64,000 nucleotides of DNA from an uncultured Dehalococcoidia bacterium (GTDB lineage: Bacteria > Chloroflexota > Dehalococcoidia > Lucifugimonadales > UBA3495), in contig CATOSP010000002.1 in the NCBI GenBank assembly GCA_951812625.1, positions 1,494,788 to 1,558,787 of the forward strand, given 5' to 3'. Shown piece by piece: positions 31,601 through 40,171 of this stretch. The notes beneath the pieces were generated by a model, which was given only the letters and a program-made list of their open reading frames with translations, was not told the DNA's origin and did not search any database. Position 1 is the stretch's first letter. Every line of letters starts with the position of its first letter. The position numbers and the translations under genes were made by a program.

Positions 31601-32959
31601 TCAGCGCTGAAAGTCCTTGAGTGTCTGTACGGGGCGATAGTTGCCGTTCTCATCAATTGCTGTGACAAACACGGTGTCGGAGCCTTGGTTGTCCCCTTCG
31701 CCGTATCCCAGTTGGAATCCATCGATATCGAAGCGCCCTGAACTTCTGAGGCCGTCCAGGAAACACTCCCGGTCAACTTCTCTACCGCAACTCTCCAGAC
31801 CGAAAATAGCGAGACGTCCGGCCAGATACCCCTCGAAGGATACGAATCCTGGTTCGGCGTCAGGCGCGTAATCCGCTAATGCCTTCCTGTAGCTCTCCGC
31901 GACTTCTGAATCTCCAGTCGGGAAGGGAACGACCTGGGTGACAACGACACCCTCCCCCTTGGATTCGAGCCCATGTTCATAAGCGAGGTGCTCAAGTCTG
32001 TTGGCCAAGGCCTTGGATCCTACAAAAGACACTGTCATGAATACGGGGTCAAGTCCTATATGCCGAGTCCATGAGACCATCTCAGCCACGGGGGCGTACG
32101 CCCCGATCATTATGACCGCTTCAGGGGACCCCCTGCGGACGTCCACGAGACCGGTTTTGATCGCTGTTGTGTTGCGCGGGTAAACTCCGATGCTTACGGG
32201 TTGCATCCCCCGCCGGTCCAGGGCCGCCCGGACCCCGCGATAACCCGCCCGGCCAAAGGAGTCATCCTGGTACATAATCGCAATGCGCTCAACTCCCAGG
32301 TCACGCGTAAGCAGATCAACCATTTTCTCGGTTTCCTGGTAGTACGAAGCGCGCAGGTTTATGATGTTGGTCCAGTTCTTGTCCCGCAGGAACTCTGCGC
32401 CGGTGAAGGGTGCGATGTAGGGTATACCGGCGTCGGCGGCCACAGGAGTGGCGGAACGGGACGTAGGAGTTCCCACCGCGCCGATCAGGGCGAATACGCC
32501 CTCCTCGATCGAGCACTTGTTGGAGTCGATGGCCTTCTCAGCGACCGCCTTCTGCGGGTTGATCAGGCACTTGGTATTGGCAATAGCCGCTTCCGGTTCA
32601 TAGGAATCGTCCAGCGATGCAAGGAGAAGTTGCCGGCCATGCACGCCGCCGGCCTGCCGGTTCACTTCGCTGAAGGCGGCTTCTATCCCCAGGCGCATGT
32701 TGCGTCCTAGCTCCTGGGCGGGGCCGCTGAATGCTGCTGACTGGCCGAAGGTGACAGAGTCTTCCGAGATCCCTGGTTTGGCGCCCTCAGTTCTGAGAGT
32801 GTCCGTGGAGGCCGCGTTAGGCTGGGGCGTGACAGGCTCGGCAGTCCCGTTTCCAGGTTGGGAGACCGAGCATCCCGCGATACTGCTGATGGTCAGAACC
32901 ACCAGGACTATACAAGCAATTCCCCGGAAGATCTTGGCGGGGCAGGCCCGAGAGGTCAT
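31601..32959 (-). CDS. Orphan branched-chain-amino-acid-type substrate-binding lipoprotein
   Basis: 452 residues. The N-terminus IFRGIACIVLVVLTISSIAGC ends in a lipobox with the lipidated cysteine near residue 30. The type I periplasmic-binding fold (Peripla_BP_6) has VTFGQSAAFSGPAQELGRNMRLGIEAAF, GVFALIGAVGTPTSRS and VERIAIMYQDDSFGRAGYRG. No permease or ATPase gene for such a transporter lies nearby. Instead it is joined by an ATGA overlap to the RsbW-like gene and followed 9 bases later by the kinase gene. A role as extracellular ligand receptor for that kinase, rather than in uptake, is the best inference. Confidence 0.9.
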   Translation of the reverse strand: MTSRACPAKIFRGIACIVLVVLTISSIAGCSVSQPGNGTAEPVTPQPNAASTDTLRTEGAKPGISEDSVTFGQSAAFSGPAQELGRNMRLGIEAAFSEVNRQAGGVHGRQLLLASLDDSYEPEAAIANTKCLINPQKAVAEKAIDSNKCSIEEGVFALIGAVGTPTSRSATPVAADAGIPYIAPFTGAEFLRDKNWTNIINLRASYYQETEKMVDLLTRDLGVERIAIMYQDDSFGRAGYRGVRAALDRRGMQPVSIGVYPRNTTAIKTGLVDVRRGSPEAVIMIGAYAPVAEMVSWTRHIGLDPVFMTVSFVGSKALANRLEHLAYEHGLESKGEGVVVTQVVPFPTGDSEVAESYRKALADYAPDAEPGFVSFEGYLAGRLAIFGLESCGREVDRECFLDGLRSSGRFDIDGFQLGYGEGDNQGSDTVFVTAIDENGNYRPVQTLKDFQR

Positions 32960-33375
32960 TTATCCCTGCGAGTTACCAGGGCCACGTGGTTTCTCCCATC
33001 CTCACGCTTGTATCGGAACTCATCGACCATTGAGCGTACTAGATGGACACCCAAGCCTCCGATTGGCCGCTCGTCGAGAGGGGCTGTCAATGATGGGTCC
33101 GGAGCATCCTCGGTCGGGTCGAAGGCTTTTCCGTCATCGGTAATTTCGATGCTCAGGAACTCCGGTTCCGAATTGAGGACAATTTCTATTTCGTGTACAC
33201 CCTCATCGTGGCCATAGTTGATGATGTTGAGGCCCAGTTCTTCTAGGATCAGATTGGCCCGGAAGACCAGTTCTGGGGGCCACTCCTCACGTTCCCCCAA
33301 TGCCTCGACCTCGGTGGCGATGCGGTTGAGCTCATCCTGGCGATTGAGGATCGTCAGCTTTAGGGTCTCGCTCAC
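32956..33375 (-). CDS. RsbW/SpoIIAB-like anti-sigma serine kinase
   Basis: 139 residues of the HATPase_c_2 group. The N-box is FRANLILEELGLNIINYGHDEG, followed by ITDDGKAFDP and a GGLGVHLVRSMVDEFRY ATP-lid motif. These kinases bind a sigma factor and phosphorylate a STAS antagonist. The start overlaps the RsbU-like gene (33372-34541), and its stop overlaps the lipoprotein start, both by four bases, so translation is tightly coupled. The STAS partner is encoded at 34627. No alternative sigma factor is present in the window, so the final target may be elsewhere or not be a sigma factor. Confidence 0.92.
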   Translation of the reverse strand: MSETLKLTILNRQDELNRIATEVEALGEREEWPPELVFRANLILEELGLNIINYGHDEGVHEIEIVLNSEPEFLSIEITDDGKAFDPTEDAPDPSLTAPLDERPIGGLGVHLVRSMVDEFRYKREDGRNHVALVTRRDK

Positions 33376-34541
33376 GGCGTCTTCTCGCTACGGGTGAGCG
33401 CGAGGCATGTTATGTCGTCGGTCTGTGGGAGGTTCCCGACGAAAGCATGGACAGCAGCGAAGGTCACATCATTGGCTTCCTTGGGACTCTTGGGTGGCGT
33501 CTCGGCAAATATGTCCCGGAGCCGCTCCAGTCCGAAGAAGTCCTCGTCGCTCCTCGCCGCCTCGGTCACACCATCAGTATAAAGAAACGCTGTGTCCCCG
33601 GGTTCGAGTTTCACAGTATTCTCTGAGAAATCAAACTCAGGAATTACACCCAGCGCAATGCCGCCAGTCATAGGCAGGAGTACAGACGACCCGTCGGGAC
33701 GAACAATCAGCGGCGGGTTATGGCCAGCATTGGCATAGGTCAATTCTCCTGTATTTGAGTTATATACGCCGTAGAACACGGTGACGAACATTCCCGTATC
33801 GTTGCCTTCCTGCAGCAGGGCATTGACCTCTTTCAGGACGTCTCCGGGGTCCAACAGTCCGATGGCGGCGCCCTTTAGCATGGTCCGGGTAGACATCATG
33901 AAAAGGGCTGAAGGGACTCCCTTGTCTGAGACATCAGCTATGGCGATCCCCACATGGCCATCCTCCAGCGGCACCACATCATAAAAGTCGCCCCCCACAT
34001 TCCTGGCAGGCTCCATGCTCGCGAAGATCTCCCAGTCATTACCCTTCGCGAATTGGGTGGGTAGGATCGACTGCTGCATGTGATGGGCGATATCTAACTC
34101 GTTCTGCAACGCCACGAGTTTGTCCCGTGATGCAAGCGCCTCGCGCCATTCCTTCAAGTGGTTGAGGGTGCGGTCAATTGTTACGCGCAGGTCATCAAAG
34201 TCGAGAGGCTTGGTGACGAAGTCGAAAGCTCCCCGGTTCATGGCCGTGCGGATGTTTTTCATGTCCCCGTAGGCTGAGATGATGATCGCTCTGATATCCG
34301 AGTCGATCTTGGGAATATGCTCCAGCAGCGTCAGGCCGTCCATCTGGGGCATGTTAATGTCCGTGACAACCATGTCGATGTCGGGGTCCCGGTTTAACAC
34401 CTCCAGCGCTTCCACGCCGTTCCCTGCGAACAGCAGTTCAAGCCGACCTGCTCGTATGTCCCTCCTCATCCTTTGGGAGAAGAGGGGTTGAACATCGGGT
34501 TCGTCGTCAACAACCAGGATCCTGTTAGGCCGTTCCGTCAT
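33372..34541 (-). CDS. Receiver-PP2C phosphatase (RsbU/SpoIIE type)
   Basis: 389 residues. Residues 1-120 are a receiver domain with D12-D13, phospho-acceptor D61 in VVTDINMP and lysine in VTKPLDF. A coiled-coil linker (about 125-160) leads to the PP2C/SpoIIE domain with GGDFYDVVPLEDGHVGIAIADVS, SDKGVPSALFMM and YTDGVTEA, which keep the metal aspartates. It should dephosphorylate the STAS protein when its receiver is phosphorylated, most likely by the histidine kinase at the end of the same operon. This gives a full path from outside ligand to partner switch. Confidence 0.93.
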   Translation of the reverse strand: MTERPNRILVVDDEPDVQPLFSQRMRRDIRAGRLELLFAGNGVEALEVLNRDPDIDMVVTDINMPQMDGLTLLEHIPKIDSDIRAIIISAYGDMKNIRTAMNRGAFDFVTKPLDFDDLRVTIDRTLNHLKEWREALASRDKLVALQNELDIAHHMQQSILPTQFAKGNDWEIFASMEPARNVGGDFYDVVPLEDGHVGIAIADVSDKGVPSALFMMSTRTMLKGAAIGLLDPGDVLKEVNALLQEGNDTGMFVTVFYGVYNSNTGELTYANAGHNPPLIVRPDGSSVLLPMTGGIALGVIPEFDFSENTVKLEPGDTAFLYTDGVTEAARSDEDFFGLERLRDIFAETPPKSPKEANDVTFAAVHAFVGNLPQTDDITCLALTRSEKTP

Positions 34542-34626
34542 TCGTCCACCGGCTTCCAGTTAATCCTCAGCCATACAACCATGCACCTCATGGGACACAT
34601 CGGGGAATGGCTGAAGTGGGGTTTGA

Positions 34627-34959
34627 TTACAGGGCGTTCTTGGCGTCGTGCACCGTGGGGTGCATCGGGATGATCTTGTCGAATCCGCTGATCTGGAAGA
34701 TCTCTTTTACTGAGTCGGACAGGCCGCAGACAGCGAACTCTGTCTCTTGCCTCTGTAGGGCTTTCGCGGTGAGAAGGATAACCCTTAGTCCGGCGCTGCT
34801 GATGTAGAAGAGGTTCTCCAGGTCCAGAATTACCGCGTGATCTTCCCGTTCTATTACTGATTCAAGATCGTCCTGAAAAGCTTTGGCGTTTGCGCCGTCT
34901 ATCCGGGCTTCTGCCTTTGCGATCAGGGTGCCGCCTTCTCGAACGGACTCAATAGGCAC
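34627..34959 (-). CDS. STAS-domain anti-sigma-factor antagonist
   Basis: 110 residues. LIAKAEARIDGANAKAFQDDL and HAVILDLENLFYISSAGLRVIL form the STAS core. The phosphorylatable serine is Ser55 in ISSAGL; the aspartate that usually precedes it is serine. GTG 34959 is preferred since GAGGAGG lies 9-15 bases ahead; a GTG at 35004 would start 14 bases from the tRNA gene end. It lies 85 bases before the phosphatase gene and should be the substrate of the RsbW-like kinase and the PP2C phosphatase downstream. Confidence 0.9.
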   Translation of the reverse strand: MPIESVREGGTLIAKAEARIDGANAKAFQDDLESVIEREDHAVILDLENLFYISSAGLRVILLTAKALQRQETEFAVCGLSDSVKEIFQISGFDKIIPMHPTVHDAKNAL

Positions 34960-35017
34960 TTCTCCTGCCTCCTCATCCCACCATTGGACTTGATGCCGGA
35001 ACACCTTGCGTTCGAGT

Positions 35018-35093
35018 TGGTGGAGCTGGGGGGACTCGAACCCCCTACCTCTTCAATGCCATTGAAGCGCTCTCCCGGTTGAGCTACAGCCCC
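35018..35093 (-). tRNA. tRNA-Ala (anticodon GGC)
   Basis: 76 bases including an encoded CCA end. The acceptor stem GGGGCTG/CAGCTCC has the G3-U70 wobble pair that identifies alanine tRNAs. The D arm is TAGCTCAACCGGGAGAGC, the anticodon stem CTTCA/TGAAG holds the loop ATGGCAT with anticodon GGC, and the T arm is GGGGGTTCGAGTCCCCC. All elements pair well. It lies just upstream of the STAS gene on the same strand. Confidence 0.97.
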
Positions 35094-35152
35094 ACGTGAT
35101 ACTTGGTCCAATAGCGGACAATATATCAAATTCAACCTAATCCAATCAACAA

Positions 35153-36070
35153 CTACCCTTTCCTGGTAAACTTCACAACCGTTCGCCCCTGGCTCCCCTC
35201 GTAGGGTTCCACCACGTACAGGTCCTTGTGGGAATCAGCCCAGATGCCATGACAGGAACGGTGGACCTCAGAACCCCACTGGGCGAGAATTTCGCCGTCG
35301 CTGCTCAAGACGCTGACTAGGCCGCCGTTGTGCTCTGCGACGTAGGCGATGTCGTCGTTGTCAATGTACATGACCGCAGGGCCGATCAACTTGGAAGGCC
35401 AGGTCGAGATGTACTCACCTGACTGGCTGAAGACCTGCACCCGGTCATTCTCCCGGTCTGCGATCAGCAGCCGTCCCTTCCGGTCAATCCACGCGCCGTG
35501 GGGCAGATTGAATTGCCCAGGGCCGTCTCCGGGACCGCCCCAGGACTCCACGTACCGTCCATTCGCCTCGAACTTATGGACCCTCGCATTGGCGTAGCCG
35601 TCGGCGATGAATATCTCCCCCGCGTCGTTGATGGCAATTCCTGCGGGAAGGTTGAACGGGTCCCCCCCATGGGTCACCTGCCGCCACCCGTTGGAGCTGA
35701 AGTCCGTGTTGTCCGCTCCGGTATTCGAGCGGAACCCCTTCAGCCCGATCGTCATCAGCAACTGCCCGTCTGGCGTGAACTTCATGATCTGGCAGTCGTT
35801 CCGCTCCACCAGCCAGACGTTGTCCTCTTTGTCCAGGATGATGGCGTGAGGGAACAGGAACAGGCCCTCGCCCCAGGCGGAGAGGAAGTTGCCGTCCCGG
35901 TCGAAGATCATCACCGGGTGATTCGGGTCACGGTTGAAGCAGTAGACCCGGTCCTTGGAATCGCCATACACAGCTGCCGCCGGCATGTTCCAGCCCTCGG
36001 GGACCTTGGCCCAGTGGAAGTCCACATCGTAGGTATACTGTCCGCTGCCTACCGTCTGGGTCGTCGTCAT
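35153..36070 (-). CDS. NHL-repeat six-bladed beta-propeller protein
   Basis: 305 residues, paralogue of 16759-17637 with the same N-terminal TVGSGQYTYDVDFHWAKVP. Blade motifs include DSKDRVYCFNRDPNHPVMIFDR, GEIFIADGYANARVHKFEA and GRLLIADRENDRVQVFSQSG. The group resembles peptidyl-amidating lyase propellers but these bacterial homologues have no proven role. AAGGGGTG precedes ATG 36070. Its downstream side borders the tRNA-Ala gene. Being next to an SMP-30 protein suggests a shared sugar-lactone or metabolite function. Confidence 0.85.
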   Translation of the reverse strand: MTTTQTVGSGQYTYDVDFHWAKVPEGWNMPAAAVYGDSKDRVYCFNRDPNHPVMIFDRDGNFLSAWGEGLFLFPHAIILDKEDNVWLVERNDCQIMKFTPDGQLLMTIGLKGFRSNTGADNTDFSSNGWRQVTHGGDPFNLPAGIAINDAGEIFIADGYANARVHKFEANGRYVESWGGPGDGPGQFNLPHGAWIDRKGRLLIADRENDRVQVFSQSGEYISTWPSKLIGPAVMYIDNDDIAYVAEHNGGLVSVLSSDGEILAQWGSEVHRSCHGIWADSHKDLYVVEPYEGSQGRTVVKFTRKG

Positions 36071-36138
36071 AGATGCACCCCTTTTTCCGTCTTGTCTACC
36101 TGCGCGATCTGGTCAGTTTGCCATGCTCGCAAACCGGG

Positions 36139-37035
36139 TCAAAGGACCGGAATCCCCGGTACTTTGACTCGAACACTGTAGAGTGAGTCCCCGGGAGTGG
36201 TGAACAGGGTGCAGAGGTCATCTCCGCCGAACGCCACGTTCCGGGGAACTTCTGGTCCTCGGATGATCCCCAGTGGTTCCCCGGACGGGTCTATCACCCA
36301 GATGCCTCCTGAACCGGTGCAGAACACCCGGCCCATCGAGTCAACTTTCATTCCGTCTGGTACTCCCGGCTCCGCTGAGGCCATGTCGCAGAATACCCGG
36401 TTGTTGCTCAACGTCCCGTCGGATGCCACATCGAAGGCGCGGACATACCTGTGATTGCAGACCTCGCCTCGGTCCTCTTCCTCGAAGCACCGTTCATCCA
36501 GGCGGCTGATGGCCACGTACAACACCGATTCATCGGGCGACAGGGCCAGGCCGTTCGGGTACTCGCAGCCGTCGGTAGCCAGGTGAAGCTCTCCATCCGG
36601 GCTTATGCGGAAGACCCCTCCGAAGCCGTACTCCCGCTCTTCCGGCGGTATGCGCCCTGCGGGGTCCGTGAAGTATATGGTGCCGTCGGAGCGGCAGATG
36701 ACGTCGTTGGGCCGATTGAGTCGTTTCCCTTCCCAGGAATCAGCGATATTCGTGATCGTCCCGTCGGCTTCGGCGCGGGTGACTCGCTTCCGCTCCGCCT
36801 CGCACATCAGTAACCGGCCTTGTCGGTCCAGTGTGCAGCCGTTGCCTTCCCCGGTATCTTCCCGTGCCACGCTCAACGTGCCGTCCGGGTCCCACCTGAT
36901 CAGGCGACTCCCATCCAGGTCAACGAAGCTGAGAAAGCCATCGGGGTGCCAGAGTGGGCCTTCCGTGCGCCCCTGCCCGGATGCCAGCAACGTGTGCTCT
37001 CCGGACTCCAGGACCTCGGCTAGACGGTCTGGCAT
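36139..37035 (-). CDS. SMP-30/gluconolactonase family protein
   Basis: 298 residues. EGPLWHPDGFLSFVDLDGSRLIRWD gives the metal-binding glutamate of blade 1, NGCTLDRQGRLLMCEAERKRV and RPNDVICRSDGTIYFTDPAGR carry the second ligand set (N and D), and YPNGLALSPDESVLYVA the third. All are usual for calcium- or zinc-dependent lactonases of this family. ATG 37035 is chosen for the GGAGG 7 bases upstream; the GTG at 37047 begins before that. It likely hydrolyses sugar lactones or related cyclic esters; it lies 68 bases before the NHL gene on the same strand. Confidence 0.92.
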   Translation of the reverse strand: MPDRLAEVLESGEHTLLASGQGRTEGPLWHPDGFLSFVDLDGSRLIRWDPDGTLSVAREDTGEGNGCTLDRQGRLLMCEAERKRVTRAEADGTITNIADSWEGKRLNRPNDVICRSDGTIYFTDPAGRIPPEEREYGFGGVFRISPDGELHLATDGCEYPNGLALSPDESVLYVAISRLDERCFEEEDRGEVCNHRYVRAFDVASDGTLSNNRVFCDMASAEPGVPDGMKVDSMGRVFCTGSGGIWVIDPSGEPLGIIRGPEVPRNVAFGGDDLCTLFTTPGDSLYSVRVKVPGIPVL

Positions 37036-37530
37036 ATCAGCCTCCACGGCCGCTTGTCTACATTGGTCGAATTATACCAGTACAGGATACATAAGTGTAC
37101 CGCGCCCAAATGCTTCGGCGGCGTCGCAATGTGCCTGGTCTCAATCCTCCCCCTGCCGACGTTCCCTCGAACCCGAAAACTATCTCAGCACTCCGCCAGT
37201 GCATCGACTCCCCCTTCCGCAAGAGGAGATTGCGGGGGATTCATCTCCATGCTGACAGGTTCGAAGTGGATTGAGAGAGCTTCTTGGGCATTCTCATGCC
37301 CTTTGACTGACGAACACCCCTTGCCAAACTTATAGAACCTTTGTACCATAGCCTATGTCCGACCCGTAAGACCCTCCAGCGCAAACCCCCATAAGGAGGG
37401 CAGGGCCACTCCAGGACAGCCACTGAGGCGCACGATGTTTAGTGTCTGAAACAGCTGACAAGGCAACCCGCAAGCGCCAGACCAGTCCCTTCCCAGAATC
37501 CGCTCCTCGCGTCTTCGGCCACCCCACAAA

Positions 37531-37572
37531 TGTCCGGTTTTGTCCGGATATGACCGGAAAATCGGGGTTTTT
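37531..37572 (+). repeat. Bipartite repeat, copy 1
   Basis: TGTCCGGTTTTGTCCG (37531-37546), four bases, then TGACCGGAAAATCGGGG followed by T residues. The 16-base first half is identical in copy 2. Confidence 0.75.
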
Positions 37573-37653
37573 CCTTCTTGGTCCCTGCCCGCATCAACCT
37601 CGCCTTTCCCCAAACTCCGCTCCCGGCAAGTCTCGCCATCCAGAAGCGCCCTT

Positions 37654-37716
37654 TGTCCGGTTTTGTCCGCTCAGTCGGCCACGGACTACCATACTTGACC
37701 GGAAAAACGGGATTTT
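37654..37716 (+). repeat. Bipartite repeat, copy 2
   Basis: TGTCCGGTTTTGTCCG (37654-37669), 26 bases, then TGACCGGAAAAACGGGA followed by TTTT (from 37696). Same order as copy 1 but with 22 extra bases between the halves. Confidence 0.75.
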
Positions 37717-37788
37717 CTCTCCCTTCCGCAAGAAGGGGATTTACCCCCGTCACTCCACACTCATTAACTCCCTTGAAGAGGTGCAACC

Positions 37789-38316
37789 ATGACTCTCTCC
37801 CAGATCAGGTCCCAGATTGAAGCCCTCCTCCGCAAGTACGCAACCGAAGTCGAGGTCTACCGCCTCGGACAGGTCACCACGGAATTCTGCGATGAGGTTG
37901 CCGACGCCCTGACCAACCCCAGGTCCGGCCCCGTGAAGGACCCCTTCGATTGGGCCTCCCTACTGTTCAAACGGATGGCCAAACGCGGGCACCACTCCCG
38001 GAACCTCACGGCTCTCCAGAACTACCTTAGCCGCTGCCTCCAGGAACGCCGGGTGCTCCCCCAGGCCCGCGAGGTCCTGCGTGCCCTCCTGCCCAATGCC
38101 GCCGAACGCGGGCTCATCCCCCGTACAGTAGAAGACCCGGTTCCCATCTGCGCCATGAAACGCGGGCTGGAGAACGCTGGCAAGAGTGGCGATTCAGGTT
38201 CGTCCGGCCTGGGTCTGTCGGATCTGATCGAGCACTGGCAAGAGATGGACTACTGGCGGCAGTTGGCCCAGGGTTCCCTGCCCGGTAAGGGCATGGCGGG
38301 AGAGGCAACCGTGTAG
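37789..38316 (+). CDS. Hypothetical protein, unrecognised
   Basis: 175 residues, predicted mostly helical and soluble. Landmarks are LSQIRSQIEALLRKYATEVEV, DPFDWASLLFKRMAKRG, NLTALQNYLSRCLQERRV and a C-terminal LSDLIEHWQEMDYWRQLAQG after a serine/glycine linker. No family comes to mind. GAAGAGG lies 8 bases before ATG. The setting, behind the repeats at 37.5 kb and without functional neighbours, suggests an accessory or mobile origin. The basic R/K content and the helix pattern would allow nucleic-acid binding, but nothing proves it. Confidence 0.6.
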   Translation: MTLSQIRSQIEALLRKYATEVEVYRLGQVTTEFCDEVADALTNPRSGPVKDPFDWASLLFKRMAKRGHHSRNLTALQNYLSRCLQERRVLPQAREVLRALLPNAAERGLIPRTVEDPVPICAMKRGLENAGKSGDSGSSGLGLSDLIEHWQEMDYWRQLAQGSLPGKGMAGEATV

Positions 38317-38469
38317 GGCCATCACCCGTCTTGAGTGACTCGACCTCTTGAAAAGGGACGCTGGCCTTGTGCCTCCGGAGATTTGACCGGCCCAGTAGCT
38401 TAATCTACAATCCGCAAACCGCCAGTTCGCGCGGGCTCATGTGTGAAATTCGAACCGGAGCTGCATGAC

Positions 38470-38658
38470 ATGACCATGCGAAGGACCGAGGAGGAGATTC
38501 TTCAAGACCTTGTGGTCAGGGCACAGGCGGTCTTGGGAAACGAGCGGGCCGCTCTTATCCGTTCCACGCTGGAGCAGACTGCCCGCCAGCTCTATGAAGT
38601 CGCCCAGGCCCAACCTGTTCGGGACATTGAACCAGGCTTCTACCATGCGGGAGAGTAG
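38470..38658 (+). CDS. Small protein before the amidase, AtzG/GatC-like
   Basis: 62 residues, MTMRRTEEEILQDLVVRAQA..., with two helices and the ending RDIEPGFYHAGE. The pattern of a helix rich in leucine and alanine followed by a short (L/I)EPxxxF(x)xxE tail resembles small AtzG/GatC-type partners that stabilise amidases of the amidase-signature family. The gene lies 101 bases before such an amidase. ATG 38470 has GGAG 9 bases ahead; the GTG at 38443 would add nine residues. The second amidase, at 42817, has no such companion. Assignment is tentative. Confidence 0.45.
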   Translation: MTMRRTEEEILQDLVVRAQAVLGNERAALIRSTLEQTARQLYEVAQAQPVRDIEPGFYHAGE

Positions 38659-38759
38659 CCCGACGGTGTCTGTCAGCAGAGTGCCCCCGTCACCCCTCGG
38701 TCAATAGCTCAGGGATTGCCCCTCAGCCATCACCAATCCGGTCCAGAAGGTGAAGTCCT

Positions 38760-40118
38760 ATGCCTGAACCCGTGCACATGGGAGTTGCCGAGTCCGCGGA
38801 GGCGGTCCGCCAGGGGGAAATCTCCCCTGTTGACCTCACCCTGTCGCTGCTGGAGCGGATCGACTCGATAGACCGGGACCTCCAGGCTTGGGCTACCATT
38901 GACCGGGAAGAAGCGTTGGGAGAGGCCCGGCATAGGGAGCAGGAAATCTCCCGCTCCGGTCCAACCGGATATATCCCAGGGGTTCCGGTGGGACTCAAGG
39001 ATATCTTCTACACCGCAGGGATGAAGACAGCAGCCGGGTCCCGGATATACGCCGACTTCGTTCCTGACTATGACGCCACGGTGGTCACTAGAATCAGGGA
39101 ATCTGGCGGTACAATTCTCGGGAAGGCTGTCACCACCGAATTCGCCAGCGGTGATCCTTCTCCCACAATCAACCCATGGAATCCGGCCCACACCCCAGGA
39201 GGTTCCAGCAGCGGATCATCTGTCGCCGTGGCCACCCGGATGTGCGCCGCCGCCCTCGGTTCGCAGACCGGCGGGTCCACCTGCCGCCCTGCTGCCTACA
39301 ACGGCATCGTCGGACTCAAGCCGACCTACGGGCGCATCAGCCGCTACGGCGTCGTGCCCGTTAGCTGGTCGTTGGACACTGTTGGCATACTGGTGCGTAG
39401 CGTTGACGACGCAGCTCTGATGCTCCAGGTTCTGGCTGGTTACGACCCGAAGGACCCCGGTTCCGTGAACTCACCCGTCCCGGACTACCGGGAACAGGTT
39501 CAACAGGCGGACCGCCCTCCCCGGATCGGGCTGCTCCGGGGCTTCTTCCAGGAACATGCAACTGGAGAAGTATGGGCCCATACGGAATCAGTCGCGCAGC
39601 AACTGGCCCAAGCTGGAGCCGTGGTCGAGGAACTTGCTCTCCCGGACAGCTTCGACACCGCCCATAGCTGTCAGCGCACGGTCAGCAGCGTGGAATGCGC
39701 TGCCTTCCATGAGCAGTTCTTCCGTGACCGGGCCGATGACTACGGCGCTAGGATCCGTTCCAGCATTGAGATGGGTATGCTCATTCCTGGGGTGTACTAT
39801 CTCCAGGCGCAGCGTCTGCGTCGTCAGTTCCGCCTCGATATGATCGCAATGATGATGGGTGTGGACATCGTAATGACCCCGGCCACGCCCGCTCCGCCGC
39901 CGGAAGACTTGAGCACCACCGGAGACGCATCCTTCCAGTCCCCTTGGACCTCTGCTGGGCTGCCCACTGTGGTAGTCCCTTCTGGGCTGAGCGAGTCCGG
40001 TCTGCCGCTGGCGGTGCAGTTCGGCGCTCCGCCGCTGGAGGAAGGGCGGCTGCTCGGCGCGGCGCGTTGGTGTGAACGTGTCCTCGGAGTGTCTCTATCC
40101 CCGCCCGCCTTCCCCTGA
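38760..40118 (+). CDS. Amidase, amidase-signature family
   Basis: 452 residues. The catalytic Lys is in VPVGLKDIFYTAG, the cis-serine and nucleophile serine in GGSSSGSSVAVA and GSQTGGSTCRPAAYNGIVG, followed by KPTYGRISRYGVVPVSWSLDT. These form the Ser-cisSer-Lys triad. The family hydrolyses amides, ureas and aryl amides; it also includes GatA, but the lack of gatB/gatC genes nearby and the sequence NPWNPAHTPGGSSSG favour a catabolic enzyme. A weak GAAGGTGAA precedes ATG. The paralogue at 42817-44166 shares much of its sequence. Confidence 0.93.
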   Translation: MPEPVHMGVAESAEAVRQGEISPVDLTLSLLERIDSIDRDLQAWATIDREEALGEARHREQEISRSGPTGYIPGVPVGLKDIFYTAGMKTAAGSRIYADFVPDYDATVVTRIRESGGTILGKAVTTEFASGDPSPTINPWNPAHTPGGSSSGSSVAVATRMCAAALGSQTGGSTCRPAAYNGIVGLKPTYGRISRYGVVPVSWSLDTVGILVRSVDDAALMLQVLAGYDPKDPGSVNSPVPDYREQVQQADRPPRIGLLRGFFQEHATGEVWAHTESVAQQLAQAGAVVEELALPDSFDTAHSCQRTVSSVECAAFHEQFFRDRADDYGARIRSSIEMGMLIPGVYYLQAQRLRRQFRLDMIAMMMGVDIVMTPATPAPPPEDLSTTGDASFQSPWTSAGLPTVVVPSGLSESGLPLAVQFGAPPLEEGRLLGAARWCERVLGVSLSPPAFP

Positions 40119-40171
40119 TGATGCAATGTCCCACCGCGCAGTTCCGGCGGTGTTGATGTCGCTTCCTCCCC

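Larger units (their letters stand above)
37036..37788 (+). other. 753-base noncoding stretch with a bipartite direct repeat
   Basis: No believable gene is seen. Several overlapping frames on the minus strand (37353-37786) are open but read through the repeats and have no ribosome sites. Two copies of a bipartite repeat lie at 37531-37572 and 37654-37716. The sequence is C-rich on the plus strand, unlike flanking genes. A ribosome-like GAAGAGG stands before the orphan gene at 37789. The stretch may be the border of an old mobile element or a site for a DNA-binding protein. Confidence 0.5.

Noticed and set aside
37353..37786. Overlapping minus-strand frames of 65-115 codons
   Set aside because: They read through the direct repeats in several frames at once, have no ribosome site and no recognisable content.
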